NCBI GenBank assembly: GCA_021397845.1
Contig: CM038038.1
Location: 71,098,748-71,162,747 of the forward strand
Reading direction: 5' to 3'
Length of the DNA stretch: 64,000 nucleotides
Source of the DNA: Areca catechu
Taxonomy: Eukaryota; Streptophyta; Magnoliopsida; Arecales; Arecaceae
Shown: positions 32,954 to 44,508 of the stretch, piece by piece
Numbering within the stretch: position 1 is the stretch's first letter
Layout of the letters: each line of letters opens with the position of its first letter
Notes under the pieces: model-generated
What the model saw: the letters and a program-made list of their open reading frames with translations, nothing else
What the model was told of the DNA's origin: nothing
Database searches by the model: none
Position numbers and translations under genes: made by a program

Positions 32954-34707
32954 TGATGTGGAATAGGGGGGGCATAGGGATGCTAGGATGGATGCTTATG
33001 ATGCAGGGAGTTTTTTTTTTTTTATAGTTGAAGAGTTTTATATGTTTCTTAGGGTTTTGATTCCCGATCACAAGCAAAGGCAAGAAATAAGAAAGATGAG
33101 TAACAGAAACTTACGCTAGCAGTTTAAAGCCCTAAAAGTGAGAACGAGAACAGGACCACGGGATTAAGAAACCCCGATAGGACTAGCTTGAAATACAATA
33201 CCTACTTAGGAGATAGAGAGAGCAAACCTCACACGTCTGAAGTGCCTGGTGCAGAGATCGCTCAACTCGATGGATGCGGCCTGGATGCCCGAGCAGTCAA
33301 ACCCGTGGAAGCACTGGCTTTTGGTCGGAAGGTCGCGATGGCAAAGCCGACTGTCTCTGGTGCCCGAGATGCCAGGGAGGACCTGTAGGCAAACACAATA
33401 AGGATCAGCGAGATGGGGAGATGCACGGAAAGGAACTGAGATGGGATTGAGAATGGGCTTCGAGCCCGGTGTCCGGCTGGATTCCGAAGTCGAAGATGTA
33501 GATAACTTAGAGCCTCGCACCCTGCGATGTCTCGGAGGATGAAGGATTGTGGCCTCACACCACGCGACGTTCAGGAGGATGAAGGATTCGCGATGTGCTG
33601 GGGCGACGGACAGGTGGCCTCACACCACTCGACGTCCCTAGGGACGAAGGCAATTTCACTCAACCTAGTCTAAGAGATAAGGGTTGGAAGATGGAATACT
33701 CAAACTCCATTTTTTATTAATCATTCAATCACTTTACAAAGGAGAGATTGAGTCCTTTAAATAGGCACCTAAGGCCCATTTGAATTCAAAATAATTCAAA
33801 ATCCTTGAACCCAAATTATAACCCCAAAAAGTTGGCGCCCACATGGATGTGGCAAGATCTTCATGGTCGACCAAAAGGGAAGAGGAGATTGGCGTGGCAT
33901 GTGGGAGGGCTTGGAGAGGGGGATTGGCCTTTAGATTTCCTTCTTTGCATGCTCACTTTGGGAAGAAAACATGGAGCAAGGCTTGCTTCAAGGGATGTGT
34001 CTCCTTTTGATTTCTTCCACACCTATATAGAGTGAGTCATGGCCGACCAAGGAGGGAGCTTTCGGGCATTGCAAATTTGATGGCTTGGAATGGGGAATGT
34101 GCTCCTTGACCTTCCTCTCTTGTGTGACTACTTTGGGAAGAAGGCTTGGAAAATGGCTTGCTTTGTGGCTTGGTCTCTTCAAGAATCTTCAATGCCCCAT
34201 TTATTGATAGATCATGGCATGATGTGGGGGAGGGAAGAGGGGGATGATGTCTCCTCCTTCCAAGGTTGCCCAAGAGAAAAAGGCATGGAGAGGGCATGTG
34301 GAATGCATGAGGGCGCCTCCTTGTTTCCTTCCTTGGATGCCCAAGTGGCAATTGATGTGGCGCCACATAGGTGGCAGAGGTGGCACCTGTGTTAGCATCT
34401 TTCCAAGTGAAAGAGGTGGGTTAGCCCACAAGGAACTTGACTTGGTCTTGAAAGCCAGTTTGACTTCAATTAGGCTTGGGCCCAATCCAAACTCAGACTC
34501 AAACCAAAAATAAATACAGGACCCATGACCTAAACTTGACCCAAATTGGTCAAGGTACAAGACTAAACAAACTTAGACTAGGTACATGACTAAAATTATA
34601 AAATTACATTGGCTCATAGCCTTATTACAGGACTCACAGAAGTGGAACCCTAATCTGAGATCCACAGAGGGTTGAGGAGCCTCTGTCAGATCCTGGTGCC
34701 CACACCA
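32954..34707 (-). repeat. C right LTR (5')
   Basis: 1754 bp. Its right flank CGAAT (34708-34712) equals the left flank of the element. Confidence 0.93.
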
Positions 34708-35652
34708 CGAATCCTTTGATGAAGGGATCGGTGGCTGCCTCCTAGACTTCATCAAAAAATGTCACTGAGGCCTTGAACATGGGCACTATCTCGATGGCCT
34801 CCTTCTTGGCAGCCTCCATCAGGGCCACCGCCACAGCAGCTCTCTCCTTGATTGCTGATAGCCAAGCCTGTATTGCCTTCAACTGCACTTGGAGGCCACT
34901 CCTTAGCCATTCCACTTGGGCAGCTTCTGCTTTAAGCTCCTCCTCCCGTCGGGAAGCCCGATCCTTTTCTCAGGACAAGGACACTTCGAGGTCCCTAGCC
35001 CGATTTTCTGCATCGACCGCCCTGGCTTGGAGGACCTCATCCCTCTCCTCCAAGGCCCGGGCCCTATCAGTTTGCTCCCGAGCCTCAGCCGCTAGCGATG
35101 CCCTTACTTGCTCCCGCTAGGCATCTCTCTTCTCCCACTGAGCGTAGTAGTCACGGATGAGAAGAATGTCGGTCCTGATCTGCATCATCAAAGGTGTTAG
35201 CTATGGCAACTAGATTGAAGCAACAGAAAAGAAGAAGACTACTATGAAGAAGAGGGTGGGGGTGCCAAGAAGGGCCTCCGCTAGCTTCCTGCCTTCCCTC
35301 TCGCAGCGGTCGCATGACTTGATTGCGAACTCCATTATGCGCTCCACGAGCGCAAGATCCTGGGTAACTGATGAGTTCGATTTCACCCCAAGTACTACCC
35401 TCCAGATGGTGGCCCTCCTCAGTGCTAGGGGTGTAGCCACATCCGGGGGAACCGCCTCTGAAGAGCCCTCATCCAGTGGGGGGGAGTTTGTTGCCACAGG
35501 TGGTGGCATTGCCGGTTGTTGCTCTACCACCCTTTCTCCCACCCCATCCACCTCAATGACTATGAGAGGCTGGACCACAACGATAGCAGCCAGCCTGGCC
35601 TGTGCACTTTTGCTAGGTTCTTGGGCAGGAAGCTGGGCTCATTGACTCGAAG
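34708..35652 (-). pseudogene. TatY antisense gene, middle piece with coiled coil
   Basis: The minus strand encodes an Ala/Pro-rich part (35578-35240: VALRR-type text to AEALLG) and then a charged coiled coil (IRTDILLIRDYYAQWEKRDA, then EEAKLKAEAAQVE-like sequence), homologous to exons 2 and 3 of the TatX gene. A TGCAG acceptor precedes IRTD near 35175. Stops interrupt the coil (for example near 35119 and 34970), so it is decayed. D cuts it at 35653 and C at 34707. Confidence 0.65.
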
Positions 35653-37277
35653 TGATGCAAAACAAAAGAGAAGATGATGCGATGCGGAAGTAAACTATGA
35701 CTATTTTTTTTTTATGGTTTTTTTTTTTTTTTTAATATTTTCAGAAGTCGGCTTTGACTCAAAGGAAAGTTAAACTAAATTGAAAGAAACTAGGTAATAA
35801 TTGAAAGCACAATTTAAATAAAACTGGGTTATCAGAGTAGTTCAGAAGTAACGGATCGCTGGGGGTTGAGAAACTCCCAGACCTAGGGTTTCGCTCTGAA
35901 CTTTCAACAGGACAGAAATAAAGAGAAGAGATGGGTTACCGACCAGACAGTGATCATCACAGAGTTTGGTGGAAGAACTCTCTCGAGCAGATTGTTGGAT
36001 CCTCGGATTCAGATATCTTCGCAATGGATCCTCCAATACTGGTCCTGTGGCTGAGTCGGCTTCTCCTGGACTCAAGATCTGGGAAAGAAGAAGAACAAGT
36101 GATGGAATCAGATACTCAAGGAAGAATTTACCAGATTGAAGAACTTGAAAGTTGATGTGCTGAAATCCGGATTCTCTTGGAGGTTGATCTGACTTCCTCT
36201 GGGAATTGCTCTGGATCTGAAGTATCCGGACTGGACCCGGATGCTGGGGTCAGCCTTGACTTGAAGAGGATGGCCATGAGAGGTGGGATATGCTAGGGCT
36301 TGGTGGAAAGAAAAGAATGATGGGCGGCTAGGGTTTGGGAGTGAAGTGGTTAACCTAGGGTTTGGGGTTTGGAGATCTCACACCTCCTCAAGGTTCCTGG
36401 GGAACCCGGATTTACTCCCTCACAGACCTCAACACCTGGATGCAAGTGCGGAAGAGAGAAAACACAGAGTTTGCTCACACAAAAACTTGAATTCATTCAT
36501 CAGATTACTTTCAATTTTACAAGAAGGGTTTAATTTATAGGACTTTACAAGAGAGTAGGGTTTTACATCTTCCCATGTGGGACTAAAGGAGGGGATATTC
36601 AAATTAGGATTGTAGGATCAATCCCTACACATATGGCTGGCCAAAGGTTCCAAAAAAAATTTGATTTAGGTTTTAAAAGGAAGGTAGATGGCGCCTCCAA
36701 GCTTTGTTCTTCAAGAGAGGATTTCTTTCCTTCCATGGCTCAACTCTTTTGGACTCCTCCTTTTCTTTCTCCCTAAGTCATGGTCCTTCCCATCTTTGTT
36801 TTGGGTATTTTTGGCAGGGAATGGGCGCCTCCTTGAAGTTCTCTCCAAGAAGAATTTCTTCCCTTTCATAGCTTGGCTCTTATGGAAGGTCTTGGGCCAC
36901 CCCCTTGATTTGTGGATCCCTGGTTGCTTTCTCCTCAAATGGCGCATGAGAGAAGGGAGCTGCTATCTGTGGTGTGGGGACCAGAGTATACTGGATGGAG
37001 ATGTGGGACCCCCTGGACTCAGGCGTGTGGCTGGGAGTGTGGCACCCACTTGCTTGGCCTTGGGAGAAAATCTGACACCCTAGGTTGAAGTCCTAGACCA
37101 CTACTGAGTCAATTTGACTCAACAAAAATAAATAGCAGGGAGTACAGACTTAAGCTAAAATTGAGTTGATCAAGTCAACCCTTATTACAAGCCAGAAAAC
37201 CCTAATTCTTCGGGCAAGGTCAATCAGAGATCCAGATGGAGCTCTGAAGTCTTCTTCTGAGTCTGGTGCCTGCACCA
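35653..37277 (-). repeat. D left LTR (3')
   Basis: 1625 bp. Minus-strand start TGGTGCAGGCACCAGAC, end TTGCATCA. It contains a TATA box (about 36528-36538) and two GGCGCCTCC repeats (about 36690 and 36824). Confidence 0.93.
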
Positions 37278-40231
37278 ATTCTCCCAGGGTGGGAGGAACT
37301 CGGCCTTGTCGAGTATGGATCAAGTTGGCTCTGGTATCTCTCCAAGAGGTCTGGGTCCAATTCTTGTAATTCTTCTCGGGAGATCCAAGAGTCATCAGAA
37401 TCTGGCCTTCCTTGCTAGCGGACCAGGTATCTTTGTTATCCTCGATTATGAGTAGAGATAACCTGATCACCCAAGATCTTTTCAATCTGCTCTTTCCTCA
37501 CAGGCCAGTTTGTTGGTGGACACACAGGGTTGGGTTCACTCTCAAGAGCAGGATTAGGTTCAAAAGGCTCACTGGGAATCACTGCTGGCTCTCTATACTC
37601 TACTAGGTCTGTAATGTTGAAAGTGGAGCTAATGCCTAGTTCTGGAGGCAACTCGAGCACATAGGCATTGGATCCTACTCTCTTCACCACTCTAAATGGT
37701 CCAGCTCCTCTAGCATGTAACTTTCTATCGGTTCCAGGAGGAAACCGTTCAGGCTTTAACCTAATCATTACATAGTATCCCTTATTAAAAGTTTTGACTT
37801 GCCTTTGAGAATCAGCCAACTTCTTATAAGTTTTATTACTTAAATTTATTTTGGCATGAATTTCTTTATGCAAGTCTTTTATATGCTGTGCAAAAACTTC
37901 GGCAGACTCGGAGACTCGTGTGTGGACTTGTAAAGGAGCTAGGTCAAGGGGTGTGTGAGGTTTGTAACCATGCACAATTTCAAATGGACTCTTACCCGTA
38001 GACCTATTGACCGAGTCATTGTATGCAAATTCAGCTCTAGGTAAATACAAATCCCAATTCCTAATGTTTTCACCAACAAGACACCTTAACAGATTGCCTA
38101 AACTACGGTTCACTACTTCGGTTTGGCCATCAGTCTGGGGATGATAGGCAGTTGAAAACTTATGTTTTGTCCCTAACTTATGCTAAAGGGTTTTCCAGAA
38201 ATAGCTGGTGAACCGGACATCCCTATCTGAAACAATGGTCTTGGGTAGGCCATGGAGTCGAACTATCTCATTAAAGAACAGGGTGGCTACCTTAGACGCA
38301 TCAAATGTTTGGGAACAAGGCAAGAAATGGGCCATCTTAGAAAATCGGTCTACTACAACACAGATAGAGTCATGCCTCCTCTGGGTCTTAGGCAAACCTA
38401 ACACAAAGTCCATGCTCACATCTTGCCAAGGACAATCTGGGACAGGGAGTGGGGTATTAAGGCCGGTGTTCTATTTTCGCTGTTTGGCAACAGCGCAGGT
38501 CCGACACCTAGCCACAATGTGTGCTACATCTATTTTTAAGCTAGGCCAGAAAAAGTGGTCTTCAATAGCCAGGGTGGTTTTATCTTTTCCGAAATGGCCA
38601 GCTAAACCTCCAGCATGAATTTCCCAAATCAAAAATTCCCTAAGAGAAGTTCTAGGGATGCAAAGCCTATTCTTAAAGAACAGAAAGCCATCTAAAAGGG
38701 TATAATCTTTATGGTCACTGGATGGTCCTTGAGTTAGATCCTGGTACACAGTCTTAAAATCCAGACACGACTCATATTCCTCTTTGATTTGCTCAAACCC
38801 TATGACTTCAGCCCTAACAGAATTCAACAACAAAGATCGACGACTAAGGGCATCAGCTACCTTATTTTCAGATCCAGCCTTATGCTTCAAAACAAAAGTA
38901 TAGGACTGGATATACTCTACCCACTTAGCATGCCTAGGGTTAAGCTTCTTCTGGGAATTCAAGAATCTAAGAGCCTCATGGTCCAAAAACAGCACAAATT
39001 CTTGCGGTAGCAAATAATGTATCCAGTAACGCAAAGCTTGCACTACCGCATAAAATTCCTTATCATAGGTAGAATACCTAAGCTTAGAATCATTAGGTTT
39101 TTCACTAAAGAATGCTACGGGATGGTTCTCTTGGCTTAGGACTCCACCTATACCTACTCCTGAAGCATCACAAGCAACCTCAAATACCTTTGAAAAGTCG
39201 GGTAACCTCAAAATGGGTGCCTGGGTCATCCTATCCTTAAGATCTAGGAAGGCTTTATGGGCTGCTTTAGTCCACTGGAATTCTCCCTTCCTAATACAAT
39301 CTGTGATAGGAGCAACTACAGTACTAAACCCCTTGATGAATCGCCTATAGAAGGTAGCCAAGCCGTGGAAACTTCTGACTTCATGCACACTGGTCGGCTC
39401 TGGCCATTCTACTATGGACCTAATTTTTTCAGGATCGGCAGCCACGCCGTCAGGGGTTACTACAAAACCAAGGAAGATAATTCTACTGGTCATGAATTCA
39501 CACTTTTTGAGATTACCATAGAGACTATCATTCCTCAAAACTTGACAGACTTGTCTAAGGTGGCCTAGGTGGTCTGCAGGGGTCTTACTATAGATCAGGA
39601 TGTCATCAAAATAGACCACTACAAACTTCCCTATGAAAGCTATAAGTACCTGGGCCATAATCCTCATGAAAGTACTAGGGGCATTGGACAACCCAAAAGG
39701 CATAACAACCCATTCATAGAGACCATCCTTAGTTTTGAAAGCGGTTTTCCACTCATCCCCTGGTCTAATCCTAACCTGATGATAGCCGCTCTTGAGATCA
39801 ATTTTAGAAAAAACCATTACACCGGCCATCATATCTAGCATGTCATCTAGTCTAGGGATGGAGAACCTATACTTGATTGTGATTTTGTTGATGGCACGAC
39901 TATCAACACACATCCTCCACGTGCCATCCTTCTTCGGGGTTAGAAGTGCAGGGACTGCACAAGGGCTAAGACTCTCCCTAATGAACCCCTTCTTTAACAA
40001 TTCTCCAACCTGCTTTTGCAGTTCCTTTTGCTCAGATGGATTCATCCTATAATGGGGCAAGTTGGGTAAAGTAGCTCCTGGGACTAAATCTATGGAATGC
40101 TGGATATCCCTAAGAGGTGAAAGGTGGTCTGGCAGATCCTCGGGAAAACCATCCTCAAATTCTTTTAACAAAGGTTTAACTTCCTGAGGAGGCTCTGAGG
40201 GTGGAGTCCTAAGTTCCTTAGCAGTCAACAT
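37278..40231 (-). pseudogene. pol: D pol: RT, RNase H, integrase, chromodomain
   Basis: One frame from ATG 40231. RT: DLPDHLSPLRDIQHSIDLVP, VDSRAINKIT, MPFGLSNAPSTFM and the active site VVYFDDILIYSK. RNase H: FEVACDASGVGIG, YSTYDKEFYA. Integrase zinc finger: His in HAGGLAGHFG, Cys in CRTC. The integrase core keeps all three acids (MDFVLGL, VSDRDVRF, GQTEVVNR). The C terminus has GPFRVVKRVGSNAYVLELP and then a chromodomain. In-frame stops: TAG 38473-38471 (before the core), TAG 38182-38180 region (in FWKTLW), TAA 37438-37436 and TAG 37417-37415 (both in the chromodomain). The enzymes would copy and integrate the element. Confidence 0.92.
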
Positions 40232-41985
40232 CCAAATAGTGAACCACTATGAATTTCTTGTTCTAGATCCTTAGCACTAATTAGGTTCACTCCAGTCTTC
40301 ATTTCTCTGACCTTATTGGTTCCTTTAGATATCTTGTCCTTAGGAGGGACTGAATGGATTGTGATTTTCTTCCCATTAAAACTAAAGACACAGGTGTTAG
40401 ATTTTCCTAAGAGGGTGGCATCATGATCATACAACCAAGGTCTTCCAAGAATTATACTGCTCACCCCCATGGGCAAGACGTCACACCAAATCTTCTCTTG
40501 ATAGGATTGCATTTGGATTTGGACCTGACATCTAGACTGGATGGGTATAGAGGTAGAGTCTACCCAAGAAACCTTATAGGGGTTGGGGTGGGGGACTGGG
40601 GTTAAGCCTAACATTTTGACAGTGCTAGTAGAAATGGCATTCACACAGCTCCCACTATCTATGATAATTTTACATACCTTATCCCATAGTTTAAGGAAAG
40701 TCTGTAGGATGTTAGTCCTACGCCAATCCTCCTGAACTCTATTCTGGGACAGGATACATCTTACAACCCCTAATTGGTCAGACTCTGTGGATTCCTCCTC
40801 TCCTTCATACTCATCGACCAAATTCATTCCGGCCTCATAAACTTCTTCTTCAAACTCTTCATTGGGTCCGGAACTCTCTTCCTCTGCTTCTTCTATGTAA
40901 AGGGATCTACGACGGCACTGGCTAGAAACATGACCTACTTTGTGGCACTTAAAACAAGCTATGGCTGTGCACTGGTTGGAGATATGACCGTGCTTCTGGC
41001 ACTTAAAACAGATGATACTAGGGGTTCTTTGGGTGTCAGGTGCCTTACCTTTGTCCATGGGCCTAGGGGTGGGAATACCCTGATTAGACTTGCTAGGGGT
41101 AACTTGGCTAGGTCCATTTCTTGGGATTGGGGCACTAACCCTAGAAGGTATAGGTCCTCTCTGAAACTTCTCAGTGTTCAGTGCAATCTGATAGGCTTGG
41201 TCTAGGTCAGTAACCTCTCTCAGAAACAACTCCCTCTATATGTCTTCCCTAAGTCCAGCCCTAAACCTAGACAAAGTGACCTCATGGGATTCACTCACAT
41301 CACATCTCATCAGGTATTCATCAAAGGTGGTTATGTAGTCTGATACAGATCGGTTCCCTTGTTTCAAAGTCTGCCATTGGTCTAACAGGTTCTGCTAGTA
41401 TGAAATGGGTAGGTACTTATCTCTAAGTTTCTCTTTCATACCCTGCCAGTGGTTATGGGCTCTACATTTCGTTTTCTAGTGGTCAGCTCAATGTTCCCCC
41501 AGTATAACCTAGCTTGACGTACTAACTTCATCTTGGCAAACTTGAACTTTCTTTCCTCAGACATGGCATACCACTCAAAGTACTGGTCCATCTCACCCTC
41601 CCAATCAGAATACACCTTAGGGTTTAAGCTACCATCAAAAGTGGGTGTATCTAATTTGATGTTCCGAATGAACCTATCATCTCTATCTTCAGGTTCTGGG
41701 TCAGGCCTCCTATGATTAGGTTCAGGATCTCTGTATAAAGGTCTTCTAGGCTCTTGGTGTGGGTGAGGTTGAGGCACATTAAAATTTGGGTCAGGAGTCC
41801 AATTCTGATGCCTAGGTTCCTCAAGTACTTGGACTCGATCCCTAAGCTGGGAAATATTCTCATTCCTGACTTAGTTTGTTCATACTCTCAGTAAGAGCTC
41901 TAACCATGGCCTCTAAATCAGGTTGTGTTTGACCAGGTTGGTAGGGTACTCCATTCCGGGTAGACACGATGATGCAAGCAAACAC
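40225..41985 (-). pseudogene. gag: D gag and protease
   Basis: From the gag start (TRNGVPYQPGQTQPDLEAM, near 41970) through the capsid (LDTPTFDGSLNPKVYSDWEG, 41700-41600), two CCHC knuckles (CFKCQKHGHISNQC and CFKCHKVGHVSSQC, about 41010-40910), the linker NLVDEYEGEEEST and a protease with the active site IIDSGSCVNAIS (about 40660). Breaks: a deletion or frameshift near 41870, another near 41440, and stops at about 41397 and 41235. The frame ends at 40225, overlapping the pol ATG (40231) in another frame. The 334-residue part from 41229 is open. Confidence 0.85.
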
Positions 41986-42865
41986 ACAAAATGAGACTCG
42001 ATTCATACTCAACTGAATCGACTACGGGCTAACTAGACCTAGAGCCCAAACTAAATGCCCAATCAGAGTGGCAAGCTAGCCTGTAGTAACTCAGGACTCA
42101 GCCAGGCAGGTGTAAGGGGAGTGTTAGGTCCCTAGATGCCAATCCTAGACACCAATCAATGATTGGCCAGGTAGGCGGACCAGCACACAAGCCCTTCGAG
42201 ACGTAGTCCCAGAACTACCGTTCTAGACACTGAGTACAAAGCACACACAGAGTAACTAGACAAACTGACTCAACACTAGCCTTGACCCGACTTGTTGATG
42301 TCCCTAGCCCACTAGGGCAAATTAAGTCTAATAAATTTTAAAGTTAGGCTTAGGATCGAATGAGGGGGTGGTGGTTGTGGGCTAAGGAGAGGTTATCAAC
42401 TCCTCCCCTTATCTTAGATGCTCAAATGCCCTTAGGATGAGTTAGGAGATGTTCACTCAAGATAATTGAATTGCAGAACATAAAAAAAGAGTTGCTGTAA
42501 TTTAACTCTCAGAAATTTCTCGGAAACCAATAAATCATAGGAAAATTATGTAAAATAGATTCAATTATACTGGTTCCACAAAAATAAAAATCATACAATT
42601 CGGAGTTATCTACACTGAGAAACAATTCCTGCAACAGGGCAGTTACGGACTGAAATAGGGTGCTTCCCCCGTTTACAATTCCTGCTACGAAGTTGTAACC
42701 CAACGGATCCCCTACACGCCCTAGGAACACCCCATGGAATGGGAAGAGGAGGTTTGCACCTCGCTTCGTTCCTAGGACCGGACATCCTGGGGAGTCTACT
42801 TCGAGCAGACAAAGTAAAAGGAGAGAGACTTAAAACAAGCAAGCAAAACAGAAATCCTAGACTGT
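41986..42865 (-). other. D 5' leader
   Basis: Non-coding; similar to the B leaders. The hairpin is CCAATC-AAT-GATTGG at 42152-42166 and the CCCTAGCCCACTAGGG block lies near 42301-42316. Confidence 0.6.
42152..42166 (-). other. Leader hairpin, D
   Basis: CCAATC-AAT-GATTGG. The stem is the same as in B; the loop differs. Confidence 0.6.
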
Positions 42866-42877
42866 GCTCTGATACCA
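42866..42877 (-). promoter_or_regulatory. Primer binding site, D
   Basis: Minus strand TGGTATCAGAGC, complementary to initiator-Met tRNA, four bases from the right LTR. Confidence 0.9.
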
Positions 42878-42881
42878 AAAA

Positions 42882-44508
42882 TGATGCAGAACAAAAGAGA
42901 AGATGATGCGATGCGGAAGTAAACTATGACTAATTCTTTTTTTGTGGTTTTTTTTTTTTTTTTTTAATATTTTCAGAAGTTGGCTTTGACTCAAAGGAAA
43001 GTTAAACTAAATTGAAAGAAACTAGGTAATAATTGAAAGCACAATTTAAATAAAACTGGGTTATCAGAGTAGTTCAGAAGTAACGGATCGCTGGGGGTTG
43101 AGAAACTCCCAGACCTAGGGTTTCGCTCTGAACTTTCAACAGGACAGAAATAAAGAGAAGAGATGGGTTACCGACCAGACAGTGATCATCACAGAGTTTG
43201 GTGGAAGAACTCTCTCGAGCAGATTGTTGGATCCTCGGATTCAGATATCTTCGCAATGGATCCTCCAATACTGGTCCTGTGGCTGAGTCGGCTTCTCCTG
43301 GACTCAAGATCTGGGAAAGAAGAAGAACAAGTGATGGAATCAGATACTCAAGGAAGAATTTACCAGATTGAAGAACTTGAAAGTTGATGTGCTGAAATCC
43401 GGATTCTCCTGGAGGTTGATCTGACTTCCTCTGGGAATTGCTCTGGATCTGAAGTATCCGGACTAGACCCGGATGTTGGGGTCGGCCTTGACTTGAAGAG
43501 GATGGCCGTGAGAGGTGGGATATGCTAGGGCTTGGTGGAAAGAGAAGGATGATGGGCGGCTAGGGTTTGGGAGTGAAGTGGCTAACCTAGGGTTTGGGGT
43601 TTGGAGATCTCACACCTCCTCAATGTTCCTAGGGAACCCGGATTTACTCCCTCACGGAGCTCAACACCTGGATGCAAGTGCGGAAGAGAGAAAACACAGA
43701 GTTTTCTCACACAAAAACTTGAGTTCATTCATCAGATTACTTTCAAATTTACAAGAAGGGTTTAATTTATAGGACTTTACAAGAGAGTAGGGTTTTACAT
43801 CTTTCCATGTGGGACTAAAGGAGGGGATCTTCAAATTAGGATTGTAGGATCAATCCCTACACATATGGCCGGCCAAAGGTTCCAAAAAAATTTGATTTGG
43901 GTTTTAAAAGGAAGGTAGATGGCGCCTCCAAGCTTTGTTCTTCAAGAGAGGATTTCTTTCCTTCCATGGCTCAACTCTTTTGGACTCCTCCTTTTCTTTC
44001 TCCCTAAGTCATGGTCCTTCCCATCTTTGTTTTGGGTATTTTTGGCAGGGAATGGGCGCCTCCTTGAAGTTCTCTCCAAGAAGAATTTCTTCCCTTTCAT
44101 AGCTTGGCTCTTATGGAAGGTCTTGGGCCGCCCCCTTGATTTGTGGATCCCTGGTTGCTTTCTCCTCAAATGGCGCATGAGAGAAGGGAGCTGCTATCTG
44201 TGGTGTGGGGACCAGAGTATACTGGATGGAGATGTGGCGCCCCCTGGACTCAGGCATGTGGCTGGGAGTGTGGCGCCCACTTGCTTGGCCTTGGGAGAAA
44301 ATGTGACACCCCAGGTTGAAGTCCTAGACCACTACTGAGTCAACATGACTCAACAAAAATAAATTGCAGGGAGTACAGACTTAAGCTAAAATTGAGTTGA
44401 TCAAGTCAACCCTTATTACAAGCCAGAAAACCCTAATTCTTCGGGCAAGGTCAATCAGAGATCCAGATGGAGCTCTGAAGTCTTCTTCTGAGTCTGGTGC
44501 CCGCACCA
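42882..44508 (-). repeat. D right LTR (5')
   Basis: 1627 bp. Minus-strand start TGGTGCGGGCACCAGAC. The right flank CGAAG (44509-44513) matches the left flank of D. Confidence 0.93.

Larger units (their letters stand above)
28366..34707 (-). mobile_element. C: non-autonomous chromovirus
   Basis: LTRs at 28366-30117 and 32954-34707 and a 2836-bp internal region. The target duplication is CGAAT (28361-28365 and 34708-34712). The internal region holds ORF1 (gag-like start, knuckle remnant, integrase-core remnant), ORF2 (integrase C terminus with chromodomain), leader and iMet primer site. No protease, RNase H or complete RT is present; a short RT N-terminal remnant survives in ORF1. It inserted in the TatY antisense gene. 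Confidence 0.93.
35653..44508 (-). mobile_element. D: chromovirus with complete domain set (autonomous type)
   Basis: LTRs 35653-37277 and 42882-44508, internal region 5604 bp. The target duplication is CGAAG (35648-35652 and 44509-44513). The internal region has gag, protease, RT, RNase H, integrase and a broken chromodomain. LTR sequence, primer site, leader and gag start are related to B, so a D-like element could have supplied proteins for B. Stops in gag, pol and chromodomain make this copy defective. The LTRs look very similar by eye, so the insertion is probably recent. Confidence 0.93.
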
